Positions 1 to 9,000 of a stretch of 62,427 nt of DNA are shown here, in pieces. Both the position numbers and the translations under genes were made by a program. Under the pieces are notes generated by a model. It did no database searches and was not told the DNA's origin. It worked only from the letters and a program-made list of their open reading frames with translations. Origin of the DNA: an uncultured Methanobrevibacter sp. (GTDB taxonomy: Archaea; Methanobacteriota; Methanobacteria; Methanobacteriales; Methanobacteriaceae); assembly GCF_947166415.1 (NCBI RefSeq), contig NZ_CAMVEE010000006.1:1-62427 (forward strand), in the 5' to 3' direction. Position 1 is the first letter of the stretch, and every line of letters begins with the position of its first letter.

Positions 1-1550
1 AAAAGAATTTGTTTGATTCCATATATAGAGCTGTAGATGATTTTAAAAAAGAAAATTGTTCACAAAAAAATCTATACCTTAAAAGAAAGCATGACATTTT
101 TTTAAATATTATAAAAGAGATTTACGAAGATTATGACTTATGGAATCAGGATGGTGGTTTGTATTACAATCGTGAAGTCACAAATGCTTTCAATTCAATT
201 GAAAATGGTGAGTTTAAAGAATATTATGAATATATTTTCATAGATGAGTATCAAGATATTAATTATGTTAGATGTAAATTATTACAGGAACTTCAAAAAA
301 TCAATAATTCAAAGCTTTTTGTGGTTGGAGATGATTGGCAATCAATTTATGGATTTAATGGGTCTGAAGTAAAGTTGTTTGTTGATTTTGATAAGTATTT
401 TCCAAATTCAGAGACTATTAAAATAAGTGAAAATCGCCGTAATTGCCAGGCTTTAATTGATATTTCTAGTACTTTTATCCGTAGAAATGAAAATCAAGAA
501 AAAAAGGAGTTAGAATATTACAAAAACGAGAATCCTATTAATATAGATCCGATTAAACTTGTACCATATGATAAAAAAGAAAATAAAATATTATATATTG
601 AGAAAGTAATTCAAGAAATAATTGAATCTAATCCTAAAAAAAATTTAGAAATTCTTTTATTAGGTCGTAAAAATAAAGATATTAATTTTTTAATTAATAA
701 TCGATTATTTAAACAAGTTTATGGAGATAAAAACTATAAAGAAATAGAATATTCTAAAAATGCTAATATAACGATTTATTTCATGTCAATTCATAAATCT
801 AAAGGATTGGAAAAGGATGAAGTAATTGTACTTAATTTTGAAAATTATGACTATGGTTTTCCAAATCAAGTGGATGATGATTCTGTTCTTAATTTTATTA
901 AAGAAAAAGAAGATTATTTATTTGCAGAAGAACGCAGGTTATTATATGTGGCATTAACAAGAACCCGTAAAAATGTTTACTTAATTTATCCAAAGAATAA
1001 TTATTCTGTTTTCATTAAAGAATTAAAAAAAGACTTTAAATTAGATGATTCACACTATAAAATTAATTCTGAAGATTTAATTGGCTTAAATGAATTTAAT
1101 CATTTTTATTGTGGAAATGATTACAAATATTGGTATTCTAATTCAATTCCAATACCAATTGAAGACATTGATTATTATTTTAAAATAAGGGATGATGGAT
1201 TTTTTAATGAAATAGAATTGGAGTTATATATATGGTACGAATATTTGTTGAAATATAATGACCCCTTGGAAAAGGCTTTTAAAAAATTAATAGGTTTTAA
1301 TAAAGGAAATAAATCAAAATTGAAAAATAAATCTTTAAAAATGAAAAAAAACATTATAAATTCTGATATTTCAGTTTTAGTTAACAATAAAAAATGTAAT
1401 TTTAAAATTTCAGGAATTGGATTTAAATCAATTAAATTTACAAAAAGAATAATTTTTGATGATGAACACATTAAAAAAGAATATACTGATACTATTTTAA
1501 GACGATATAACATTTCTATTGAAGATTTAGAGAGATTATTGGATATTTAA
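1..1550 (+). CDS. UvrD/Rep-like superfamily 1 DNA helicase, C-terminal part (cut by window edge)
   Basis: The reading frame is open to the left edge, so the N-terminus with the Walker A motif lies outside the window. Visible SF1 helicase motifs are, in order, IDEYQD (motif II), GDDWQSIYGFNGS (III), ENRRN (IV), SIHKSKGLE (V) and EERRLLYVALTRT (VI). These place it in the UvrD/Rep/PcrA group of ATP-dependent 3'-5' DNA translocases. About 150 residues follow motif VI, Lys/Asn-rich and without a domain I recognise. The gene is visibly more A-rich than the genes after it, which may mean recent transfer. A repair helicase or the helicase of a defence system are both possible; the upstream neighbour needed to decide is missing. 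Confidence 0.9.
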   Translation, partial: KNLFDSIYRAVDDFKKENCSQKNLYLKRKHDIFLNIIKEIYEDYDLWNQDGGLYYNREVTNAFNSIENGEFKEYYEYIFIDEYQDINYVRCKLLQELQKINNSKLFVVGDDWQSIYGFNGSEVKLFVDFDKYFPNSETIKISENRRNCQALIDISSTFIRRNENQEKKELEYYKNENPINIDPIKLVPYDKKENKILYIEKVIQEIIESNPKKNLEILLLGRKNKDINFLINNRLFKQVYGDKNYKEIEYSKNANITIYFMSIHKSKGLEKDEVIVLNFENYDYGFPNQVDDDSVLNFIKEKEDYLFAEERRLLYVALTRTRKNVYLIYPKNNYSVFIKELKKDFKLDDSHYKINSEDLIGLNEFNHFYCGNDYKYWYSNSIPIPIEDIDYYFKIRDDGFFNEIELELYIWYEYLLKYNDPLEKAFKKLIGFNKGNKSKLKNKSLKMKKNIINSDISVLVNNKKCNFKISGIGFKSIKFTKRIIFDDEHIKKEYTDTILRRYNISIEDLERLLDI

Positions 1551-1602
1551 ATGGATTAAATTTTTGATTATATAATTGATAAAACTTGAATGATGATGAA
1601 GT

Positions 1603-2019
1603 TTAAAGACCAATATAATCCAGAATATTTCTGATTTCATCATCATTTAGTATTTCAACGGACTTGCTTTCACATTCATTCAGAATACTTTCAATATTTT
1701 CATTTGAGCTGATTTCCTGAATGAACTCATATCCATGAATATCGCCGACCATTTTCAAAACGTGGCTTGATAGGTAAATGTCATCGATGTATCCGTAAGG
1801 GCCGTAGATGTTTTCAGGAATCACGTCATCAGGAGTCACATAATACGCAATTGCACCGCAAATTGGCAGTCTCAAAGAGGAGTCAATATCGGAATTCAGT
1901 AAATCGCATAAAAGCTTAAATAAGAGCGGTCCGTAATCGATGAAGGATTCATATTCTCCTGTATATGTTTCTAAATTTTCTATCAATGTGTCATGAAAAT
2001 CCTTAAGGGCTTTATCCAT
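1603..2019 (-). CDS. DUF1232 (YkvA-like) family protein
   Basis: This 138-residue protein has the DUF1232/YkvA signature around residues 45-80: a hydrophobic stretch, then TPDDVIPE and a GYIDD turn, matching the family pattern of hydrophobic helix, P-x-D-x-I-P and G-x-x-D-D. The family is widespread and of unknown biochemical function, often membrane-associated. The ATG is preceded on the minus strand by a GGTGA ribosome binding site, which supports this start. It is divergent from the large helix-turn-helix repeat gene at 2099, with about 80 bp between starts, so the two may share a control region. The family call is good; function is unknown. Confidence 0.75.
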   Translation of the reverse strand: MDKALKDFHDTLIENLETYTGEYESFIDYGPLLFKLLCDLLNSDIDSSLRLPICGAIAYYVTPDDVIPENIYGPYGYIDDIYLSSHVLKMVGDIHGYEFIQEISSNENIESILNECESKSVEILNDDEIRNILDYIGL

Positions 2020-2098
2020 TGTTTCACCTTATTCTTATTTTTATTTTCAAACTATTTAAATATTATATTGACACAATATTAGTACAGAGGTGTTATTA

Positions 2099-4768
2099 GT
2101 GTCTAACTTTGATTTTTTAAAGGATTATGACAATACATTATGGAAACTTGGAAATCGTATTGAGGCGCAGGTTAATACATCCCCTTCCGGTGTAAAGGCA
2201 GATGCTACAACATTTCTAGAACACATATTAAAAAAGCTACTCACCTTAGCTGGGTTAAAATACAACTCTAGAAAACCATTCACCGAACAGGTAGACGCGG
2301 TATTCAGATCTGATTTGAAAATGTCCAATACATACAGGGAAAAGATCAGAAGTGCATACAATTACAGAAAAAAGATTCATGATGATTTTGATGAAATAGA
2401 AAAGCATGAGTACCAGGATGCAATAAACCTGCACGAAAAGCTATATTATATTGCAAAGAAATTCTATCGGGATTATAGTGGAAAATATGACAGATATAAA
2501 GGAATTCCTGATTTCAAACCATTGGAATTGGATTTGTCTGATGATGAGCTTGAGCAGTTGAAGGTACCTGATTTCAATGAGATTATTGACATAAAATATG
2601 ATTATTGCGTAATATGCGGCAACCCTAACCATTATAGCTATTCACTTTGTTGTGAGGAGTGCAACCGCGAGCTTGACAATGCAAACAATTTCATTTCCAT
2701 GAGAAATGCTTTTGGAAAGGACTCCAAATTCTCAAAAGAGGATTTGATTGAGTTTGGAATTGCTGAAGCCTATGCCAATCAGCTCATAACATATCTTTCC
2801 AGACAGAATCTATTGATTGTGAAGGGAAGGGACATCACATTTAACAACATGAACATTGACAAATACATGGATAAGATTAACAAATATTTGTCAATCGGAG
2901 AGCTCATTACAAAATTCAGGGAGGATAAGATTTCACCATCAGAAATCAAACAGACCAAAGAATATAAGCAAGGAAGTCATAAAATAAGTCCATTTTATCA
3001 ATTTTACAAAGTTATCAATCATGAAATATTGGATAAATTTGAAAAGGACATCTTAACGACTGAAGATATACAAAAGAGCATTGAATATACAACAATCACT
3101 GAAAGCGAACTTCAAAGATGGTACATGATTAAAATGGGCCAGTATCAGAAGGGTGAAATAATCGAATCTTTTGTTGTCTTTAACGATTTGCTTCAGGAAG
3201 ATTATCTTGAACTAAAACGAAAGGGTCTTCTTGAAAGTGACATACGAAAAGAACTTAATGTAGATGAGTCCATCTTTGATTTCTGGTCCAAAACAGATAA
3301 TGATTTCTTGGAAAATCTCGACGCCATTAAAAAGGATTTGCTTATAAAAGCAATCAGTGAAGGTAAAACAAGGGATGAAGCTATTGAAATTGCCGGATTG
3401 ACCTCTAAGGAATATAATGATCTAGTTAAAGTTTCCGAATTCAAGGGGGATGATTTTTCAAAAATCAGAAATCAGGAACTCGAGCAAAGAAAACAACATC
3501 TGATAGAGTATTTGAAGACAAATGATGTTGAAACATCATGCAAGCTTGCTAAGGTATCCGTTGATGATTTTTATCTATGGTATGGAAAGGATATGTCTTC
3601 CGAATTCTATTTGAAGTCTACCGAAATATTGATGCATAATTTCCTGAACCAAAGAAGGAAAGGAAAAACAAAAGTGGAAGCAGCATCAGCAATAGGACTT
3701 GAATATGAGCATGTTGAACGCTGGTTTAACAGGACTTTGGACATATGTGAAAACTTTAAAAACAAACATATCCTTGTCATTGTTGATTTAATATATGCTG
3801 GATTTAAAAACAAACAATCCAAAAAGGAGATTTCCAAAACAGCCGATGTCAGTATAAACCGTATTAACACCTATTTAGATCTTGGAAAACGGGGTTACGG
3901 GGATTATAAAAGATTATATGATTATTATGAAACTGAAACTCTTCCAAGACAACTTGAAATATTTCTGGATGAACTTAAGCACAAGCCCCTTAAAAAGGCT
4001 TTAGAAATGTCTGAACTGTCTCAAGAGGAACTTGACTATTGTTGTCAACTGGGCATTGAGGGTAATGTCAGATTTAAGGAATTCTATCAGTCTTATTACG
4101 CCATAAAAATTGACATTTTCATGAACAATATAAATAAGGGTAAAGACCAGTCAAAAGCTTTAAGAAATGCTGATTTAACTAAAGAAGAATTGGCTGAATG
4201 TTATGAATTGGGTAAAAATGGTGATGATAGGTTTTCAGAGTTCTATAATAACTATTATGATAAAAAACTGGAAAGATATGTCAAAGAGATAATCAAAGGC
4301 AGAACTCAGTCCAAGGCATTAAAGAATTCAGGATTGGATGAGAACGAACTTCCAAATGATATCGATGAAATCATATTTGATGAAAAATTTGAGATAGTCA
4401 TCAAATCATTAAAACAGGACATGACAACCAAGCAAGCTGCAAATAAGGCAAATGTAAGTGTAAATGATGTTTATGACTGGTTTTTAAAAGGAAGGTCCGG
4501 TGATGAAAAATTCAAGGATTTTGCAGAATTGTACTATGAGGGTTATGTTAATCCAGGATCCCGTATTGTTCAAAAAGCTTTAAATGAGGATATTCCACTC
4601 AATTACATTTTAAAAAGAAGTAGAAAACATTTCAGTCGAGAAGATTATGATTTTTGGGTTAAAAATGGGTTCATGTTGGAAGCTAAAGAAGAATTAGAAA
4701 ATGAAGAAGATGTTGACGATGAGGAATTGGTTAAAGAATTGAAAAAAGAAATCGCAAATAGGTTATAA
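2099..4768 (+). CDS. Large zinc-ribbon protein with tandem HTH-like repeats
   Basis: The protein has about 889 residues. The GTG at 2099 is preferred over the GTG at 2090 because AGAGGTG lies at the right distance before it. Residues 1-130 are helical, resembling the HEPN/DUF4145-type N-terminal modules of nucleic-acid-associated proteins (weak similarity by eye). A four-Cys zinc ribbon (CVIC...CCEEC) lies near residues 170-195. The rest is a long array of roughly 52-53-residue repeats, each with a helix, a helix-turn-helix-like segment (for example KALRNADLTKEELAECYELG) and a closing RFxEFYxxYY block. The last full units start near LEIFLDEL, IDIFMNNI and LERYVKEI. The C-terminus is acidic. 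I do not know a named family. A DNA- or RNA-binding array is inferred from the HTH resemblance; alpha-solenoid protein binding is an alternative. Confidence 0.65.
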   Translation: MSNFDFLKDYDNTLWKLGNRIEAQVNTSPSGVKADATTFLEHILKKLLTLAGLKYNSRKPFTEQVDAVFRSDLKMSNTYREKIRSAYNYRKKIHDDFDEIEKHEYQDAINLHEKLYYIAKKFYRDYSGKYDRYKGIPDFKPLELDLSDDELEQLKVPDFNEIIDIKYDYCVICGNPNHYSYSLCCEECNRELDNANNFISMRNAFGKDSKFSKEDLIEFGIAEAYANQLITYLSRQNLLIVKGRDITFNNMNIDKYMDKINKYLSIGELITKFREDKISPSEIKQTKEYKQGSHKISPFYQFYKVINHEILDKFEKDILTTEDIQKSIEYTTITESELQRWYMIKMGQYQKGEIIESFVVFNDLLQEDYLELKRKGLLESDIRKELNVDESIFDFWSKTDNDFLENLDAIKKDLLIKAISEGKTRDEAIEIAGLTSKEYNDLVKVSEFKGDDFSKIRNQELEQRKQHLIEYLKTNDVETSCKLAKVSVDDFYLWYGKDMSSEFYLKSTEILMHNFLNQRRKGKTKVEAASAIGLEYEHVERWFNRTLDICENFKNKHILVIVDLIYAGFKNKQSKKEISKTADVSINRINTYLDLGKRGYGDYKRLYDYYETETLPRQLEIFLDELKHKPLKKALEMSELSQEELDYCCQLGIEGNVRFKEFYQSYYAIKIDIFMNNINKGKDQSKALRNADLTKEELAECYELGKNGDDRFSEFYNNYYDKKLERYVKEIIKGRTQSKALKNSGLDENELPNDIDEIIFDEKFEIVIKSLKQDMTTKQAANKANVSVNDVYDWFLKGRSGDEKFKDFAELYYEGYVNPGSRIVQKALNEDIPLNYILKRSRKHFSREDYDFWVKNGFMLEAKEELENEEDVDDEELVKELKKEIANRL

Positions 4769-4848
4769 ATTTTCTAAAAAAAAACAAAACTTTATTTACC
4801 ACTTGCACACAATATTTCAAACACCAAAGAATTTTTAGGAGTAAAACC

Positions 4849-4920
4849 ATGACCATATTTAATTCAAAACAAACAATTCAAGCGTCAAATTCCGGGAGGA
4901 ATCTAGATGATTTGTCCTAA
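4849..4920 (+). CDS. Possible 23-residue leader ORF overlapping the SseB-like gene
   Basis: This short ORF begins with ATG 7 bases after a strong AGGAG (4837-4841) and ends with TAA at 4918-4920, inside the next gene, which starts at 4907. The ribosome binding site of that next gene (GGGAGG, 4894-4899) lies within this ORF. The arrangement is what translational coupling or a leader peptide would look like. The peptide (starting MTIFNSKQ) is polar and matches no family I know. It could also be the remnant of an older start region. The evidence is only the ribosome binding site and the overlap. Confidence 0.35.
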   Translation: MTIFNSKQTIQASNSGRNLDDLS

Positions 4921-5368
4921 ATGCGGTGGAATAATCCACGTCGATGAAAACTGTGATAAGTGTGGAATTGATTATTATGAGATGATTGATTCAATCAGGC
5001 ATGACGAGATGAGAAAACTGTTTGTAAAAATAGAGGAATTACAATTGGAACATAAAAGGATTGGCATTGAGGAATCCCTTTTTGCAGTTGAACTGATGAA
5101 TTCATCCCTTTTGATTCCTCTTGACGTCATAGATAACCGTCTCTCGATAATGACAGTTTCGGATGGAAAACATGACTTCATTCTTTTATTTACAGACAAA
5201 GAGGCATATGAAAACTATGTTAAGGAGGATATCAAGCCCAGAACAAATCCATTCAATATGATATTAGATCTGCTGGATGATGACTTTGAGGGCTTTTTGA
5301 TAAATCTGGGCTCTGAGACATGTGCTATAGGAAGAAAATTCCTGGATAAATATTTTTTAGATAACTGA
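4907..5368 (+). CDS. Zinc-ribbon plus SseB-like domain protein
   Basis: The protein has 153 residues. Residues 1-20 form a small zinc ribbon (CPKCGG...CDKCG). From about residue 50 on there is one SseB-like domain: a strand with LLIPLDV, a central strand with FILLFTD followed by a helix (KEAYENYV), and an ending FEGFLINLGSETCAIGRKFLDKYF that matches the family's closing glycine-hydrophobic-N-P/L-x-S pattern. SseB-like domains occur in many bacteria; their biochemical role is poorly defined. A strong GGGAGG precedes the ATG. It is the first full gene of a tight same-strand run reaching 9605 and likely forms an operon with the double-SseB genes that follow. Confidence 0.65.
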   Translation: MICPKCGGIIHVDENCDKCGIDYYEMIDSIRHDEMRKLFVKIEELQLEHKRIGIEESLFAVELMNSSLLIPLDVIDNRLSIMTVSDGKHDFILLFTDKEAYENYVKEDIKPRTNPFNMILDLLDDDFEGFLINLGSETCAIGRKFLDKYFLDN

Positions 5369-5383
5369 CACCAAGGTGATACC

Positions 5384-6301
5384 ATGAGAAAACCAACCAT
5401 CAAACATGAATACTTAAGAAAGGCAATGGAAGAGATTGAAACAATGCAGGAGGAAATTCCCGATGAAACCGTTGAAAGGTTCATAAGGGAGCTCACACAC
5501 TCCTGCCTTCTTGTTGCAGGCGAGATTAATGGCGACAACATGAACATCATGACCGTGAAGACTGATAAGGGAGATTTCGGAATGCTTTTCACAGACATGG
5601 ATGAGCTTCAAAAAGTCTTTCCGGGCTTTGACTTGCAGGCTCGCGAATTTCCATTCGCACATTATATTGACCAGTTAAGCAAATCAGATATGTTGAGCTA
5701 TATTATCAATGTTGAAAGTGAATTCATGGTTTTAACAAAAGACCTTTTGTATTTAATTGATGAGTTACCGCAAAACACATATTCACCTGACAATGCATAT
5801 AGCTCAAGCGAGTTAAAAAGGGTGAAAGATTCAATTAACAATGACTCATTGGAAGAGTTTATAAGAAATCCCGATAATATTGGTAAGTATGAAGAGCTCT
5901 TCTGTGAGATTTCCTCATCAACATTGCTGACGCTCATGCTTTCAGCCGATGACTTGACTTCAATGGCAACAGACGGTGTGATATCAATGCTTGAGACAGG
6001 ACCTTTGGGATTCCTGTACATTGATGATGTCGGCGGAAACTATGCTACAGTCTATACATCTGAAGAAAAGATTGAAAATGTCTCAACCCCCTTGAGGAAG
6101 TACTCGCAGATTGTCAACTTCTCCCAGATGACCAATTTCATCCTGAATGACGACATGGACGGCATCATAATAAACCCGAATTCGGAAAACGTCATGCTTA
6201 CACGGGATGTGCTTTTGGAGTATTCAAACATTCTGGAGAAGACCTGCAACGATTCAAGGCTCAACTCAGCAATATTTCACATGTTCTTGATGGAGGGATA
6301 A
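5384..6301 (+). CDS. Double SseB-like domain protein
   Basis: The protein has 305 residues with two SseB-like units. Unit one covers about residues 10-125 (FGMLFTDMDELQKVF, then the closing strand and helix). Unit two covers about residues 150-300 and contains GPLGFLYIDDVGG, ATVYTSEEK and DGIIINPNSENVMLTRDVLLEYS. No signal peptide or membrane segment is visible, so it should be cytoplasmic. It starts 15 bp after the zinc-ribbon SseB gene and ends one base before the tiny zinc-ribbon gene at 6303. It is clearly a paralog of the gene at 6497; both share the unusual linker with SIxNxSLEEFI before unit two. Role unknown. Confidence 0.65.
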   Translation: MRKPTIKHEYLRKAMEEIETMQEEIPDETVERFIRELTHSCLLVAGEINGDNMNIMTVKTDKGDFGMLFTDMDELQKVFPGFDLQAREFPFAHYIDQLSKSDMLSYIINVESEFMVLTKDLLYLIDELPQNTYSPDNAYSSSELKRVKDSINNDSLEEFIRNPDNIGKYEELFCEISSSTLLTLMLSADDLTSMATDGVISMLETGPLGFLYIDDVGGNYATVYTSEEKIENVSTPLRKYSQIVNFSQMTNFILNDDMDGIIINPNSENVMLTRDVLLEYSNILEKTCNDSRLNSAIFHMFLMEG

Positions 6302-6302
6302 A

Positions 6303-6446
6303 ATGATAACATGCAACGTATGCGGATGTCTTAACGATTCATCAAATGCAGTCTGCATTGAATGCGGATCTGACCTGTCCGATTCAGAGGACTGGACTGG
6401 CGGCGATTTCGATGATGACTTTTTAGATGACGATGATGATTTCTAA
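6303..6446 (+). CDS. 47-residue zinc-ribbon protein with acidic tail
   Basis: A short gene that automated calling could miss. It starts with ATG one base after the stop of the double-SseB gene. The first 24 residues contain CNVCGC and CIECGS, two CxxC pairs spaced as in zinc-ribbon (zinc-finger ribbon) modules. The remaining half is almost entirely Asp, Gly and Phe (ending DDDDDF). This looks like a metal-bound mini-protein with a disordered acidic tail. The GGAGG at the end of the upstream gene serves as ribosome binding site and implies coupled translation. Similar stand-alone ribbons are common in methanogens; the partner is unknown, but the location suggests it works with the SseB-like proteins. 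Confidence 0.65.
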   Translation: MITCNVCGCLNDSSNAVCIECGSDLSDSEDWTGGDFDDDFLDDDDDF

Positions 6447-6496
6447 TTAGAAGTCATCAGCAATCAATAAATATCATCTAAAACAAAATAAGACCA

Positions 6497-7396
6497 ATGA
6501 CTAATCACAAACACCTGAGAAATGTAATAGAGGACATCTATTCAAACGGCAATCAGCTTACAGAAGAGCTGACATTCAAACTGATTAATGAATTCAGATA
6601 TTCAAATCTCTACATTCCGGCCAAAAGGGCAAACGGAACACTTAACTTCATCATCTACGAGGATGAGGACGGAAAGATAACACCGCTTTTTACTGATCTG
6701 GATGAGTTTCACAAGTTCTTTAAGGATGAGGACATCCAGGTAATCCAGAACTCATTTGAGCTTTACCAGAACATCCTCAAGACTTCAAACATTGAAGGGT
6801 ATATATTGAATCCATCTTCAGAAAAGTATCTTTTTAAAAAGGAATTCATATTAAGCATAAAGCACATTCCGAAAACCAACTTCTACTCTTCTAATCCATA
6901 CACCAAAGAGGAACTGAAGGATTTGAAGGATTCAATCGACAATACATCCTTAGAAGAGTTCATTGCTGATTCTGCAAATATCGGAAACAATGAGCTGCTC
7001 TTTGAAAAGATGAGCAATGCCACATTTTTGACTTTGATGCTTTCAGATTTGGATTTGAACCCTGAAAACGGCATTGTGGATATGCAGGAAATAGGACCTC
7101 AGGCATCAATGCATGTGGACAGAATCGGCGGGAAATACGCTACAATTTTCACTTCAGAAGAGAAAATGGGAGCTGTAAATACCACAAAACACAAATATTC
7201 TCAGATAATTAACCTTGCTACGCTGGTCAATTTCGTTTTAACAGAAGATTTGGACGGCATTGTCATAAATCCCGAAAGCGACAACGTGCTTATTACACGA
7301 CTGAACCTTTTGAAATACTCTTTAGGCTTTGAAAGGTTTGCAAACAATGAGAAGCTGTCAATGTCAATCTTTTATATGTTTCCAATTAAACAGTAA
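6497..7396 (+). CDS. Double SseB-like domain protein, paralog of the gene at 5384
   Basis: The 299-residue protein repeats the architecture of its upstream paralog. Unit one covers residues 10-125 (ITPLFTDLDEFHKFF, then GYILNPSSEKYLF). Unit two covers about residues 145-295 (IGPQASMHVDRIGG, ATIFTSEEK, DGIVINPESDNVLITR). It begins about 50 bp after the tiny zinc-ribbon gene and has no strong ribosome binding site at ATG 6497. A separate weak start or coupling is therefore possible. Divergence between the two paralogs is substantial, so the duplication is not recent. Function is unknown; they may form a heterodimer, which is inference. Confidence 0.65.
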   Translation: MTNHKHLRNVIEDIYSNGNQLTEELTFKLINEFRYSNLYIPAKRANGTLNFIIYEDEDGKITPLFTDLDEFHKFFKDEDIQVIQNSFELYQNILKTSNIEGYILNPSSEKYLFKKEFILSIKHIPKTNFYSSNPYTKEELKDLKDSIDNTSLEEFIADSANIGNNELLFEKMSNATFLTLMLSDLDLNPENGIVDMQEIGPQASMHVDRIGGKYATIFTSEEKMGAVNTTKHKYSQIINLATLVNFVLTEDLDGIVINPESDNVLITRLNLLKYSLGFERFANNEKLSMSIFYMFPIKQ

Positions 7397-7442
7397 GATT
7401 ATTTAGTTATTAAATCAGAAATATTATCAATAGGTGATTAAC

Positions 7443-7766
7443 ATGTCAAAATTTTGCCCAAACTGTGGAGAAGAATTAGTTGAAAACGCCAGATTTTGTA
7501 AAAAGTGCGGATATGATTTGGAAAATAAAAAGGAAAATGACTTTGCCCCTGCTTCAGGCCAGTACACTCCCCAAGTGGCTGAAAAAAGCCATACCATTGC
7601 TATCGTTATAGGTTATATCGCAGCAATATTGGTGCCTATAATCGGACTTATTATCGGTGTTTACCTCATGACACGTGATGAGGAAAAGGCCAAAAGACAC
7701 GGTAAATACGTAATCATTGTTGCAATTGTAGTATGGATTCTTAACTTCATTTTCATAATGAGATAA
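7443..7766 (+). CDS. Zinc-ribbon membrane protein
   Basis: The protein has 107 residues counted from the ATG at 7443, which is preceded by GGTGATT; an upstream GTG at 7434 lies inside that ribosome binding site and is rejected. Residues 3-26 form a zinc ribbon (CPNCGEEL...CKKCGYDL) of the kind common at the start of archaeal and Firmicutes membrane proteins. Two hydrophobic helices follow, around residues 50-75 and 88-107, with a short charged loop (TRDEEKAKRHGK) between them. The ribbon is predicted to be cytoplasmic. It sits one base before the metalloprotease-like gene and may be its membrane partner (inference). Confidence 0.65.
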   Translation: MSKFCPNCGEELVENARFCKKCGYDLENKKENDFAPASGQYTPQVAEKSHTIAIVIGYIAAILVPIIGLIIGVYLMTRDEEKAKRHGKYVIIVAIVVWILNFIFIMR

Positions 7767-7767
7767 T

Positions 7768-8991
7768 ATGGCTGATTTCAACAGATTAAGGAAGTTCACT
7801 CGCCTTGATGAGGACAAAAGGCAGGCATTGGGAAACCTTATTTCGGATAAGGCAGACTATGATTTTGAAGAGGATGTTCTCTATTCAAAAGGCGAAGAGG
7901 AACATGTTCTTAAACAGGAAATCGTTAAGGACATGTTCATTGAAAGGAAGGATGTTAATGAATTCCATGTTATATGTGAACGTTTTCCTTTGGATGATAT
8001 TGTTAGGGATGTCCATAAGCAATGTCCGGAATGCGGCCGCAAGTTCAGTGTTGATAATATCCACTGTCCTGATTGTCTTGTAAAGCTTAAAGTCATAACC
8101 GATTATGTGGACGTCAAATACATTGAATCAAAGCCGGAATTTGAGTTTATAGGTTCAACCGATTATGAAAGTTTTGATGGGCTTCTTTGTAAGGAAAACG
8201 CCGAATCTGTATCCCGATTCGATTTCGATAGTGGGGATTACGATTCGCTTGTAAGAAACATAAAAAGGCAGTCCTTCAAGAACCTGGATATTTTGGTTCA
8301 GGAAAATGATATTGAATTAGACGACCTGGAAATCCTCGACAAGGTAATTCTCTATGCCAAATCATTTGTCGAAGTTGATTTCAAGTCATACGGGGGAACA
8401 CTGGGATACTTTGAATACAATAGAATATTCGTTGACGACCGTCAGCGCAAGTCCCTTCAGATTACAACACTGATCCATGAGCTCACACACTTTTTAATAA
8501 AGGAGATTTTGACACGTGCGCTGTGCATCATACTGGATACCACCAAAAACGGGTACACTGAATCCTTCGTTACATATATATTGTCGGACTCGCCCTTGAA
8601 CCGGCTGGTCGATGAATATGCGGCCCATACCGTTGAGGGAAGATTCACCATATTCGGCTATCAGGACTACTCATCATTCGTATCCCTGCAAGGCCAGGTG
8701 CCTGAAGAGCATGTTGAAATAGCTAAAACAATAGGAAATACCTTTGCAAATTCAGTCAAGGACATTCTTGAAAGCTTTCTTGACTGGGATTTGAGGGAGG
8801 AAATTAAGGAACAGTTTTTAAAAGACACAATAGAAAGGCCAGATTACAGGCAGCTTGCCTTCGAAAGCTGCAACAAGCTGACCGATGAGGGTCTCCTGCA
8901 GGCGGTTCAGCTAATATTGTCCGAGGGTTTCATAAATCCGGATTTGGAGCTTTTGGAAAGGTACAGGAATGAATTTCAAATTGAATATTAA
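7768..8991 (+). CDS. HExxH metalloprotease-like protein with internal zinc ribbon
   Basis: The protein has 407 residues. A zinc ribbon with CPEC (86-89) and CPDC (100-103) lies after a helical N-terminal region. The gluzincin-type motif HELTH is at residues 237-241, preceded by ITTLI. DEYAAH at residues 282-287 supplies a plausible third zinc ligand about 41 residues later (E283). The strand YFEYNRIFVDD before the motif resembles the edge strand of zincin folds. No signal peptide is present, so this would be a cytoplasmic peptidase or an inactive relative. It begins two bases after the zinc-ribbon membrane gene. Catalysis is inferred only from the motif. Confidence 0.6.
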   Translation: MADFNRLRKFTRLDEDKRQALGNLISDKADYDFEEDVLYSKGEEEHVLKQEIVKDMFIERKDVNEFHVICERFPLDDIVRDVHKQCPECGRKFSVDNIHCPDCLVKLKVITDYVDVKYIESKPEFEFIGSTDYESFDGLLCKENAESVSRFDFDSGDYDSLVRNIKRQSFKNLDILVQENDIELDDLEILDKVILYAKSFVEVDFKSYGGTLGYFEYNRIFVDDRQRKSLQITTLIHELTHFLIKEILTRALCIILDTTKNGYTESFVTYILSDSPLNRLVDEYAAHTVEGRFTIFGYQDYSSFVSLQGQVPEEHVEIAKTIGNTFANSVKDILESFLDWDLREEIKEQFLKDTIERPDYRQLAFESCNKLTDEGLLQAVQLILSEGFINPDLELLERYRNEFQIEY

Positions 8992-9000
8992 GGTTATATC

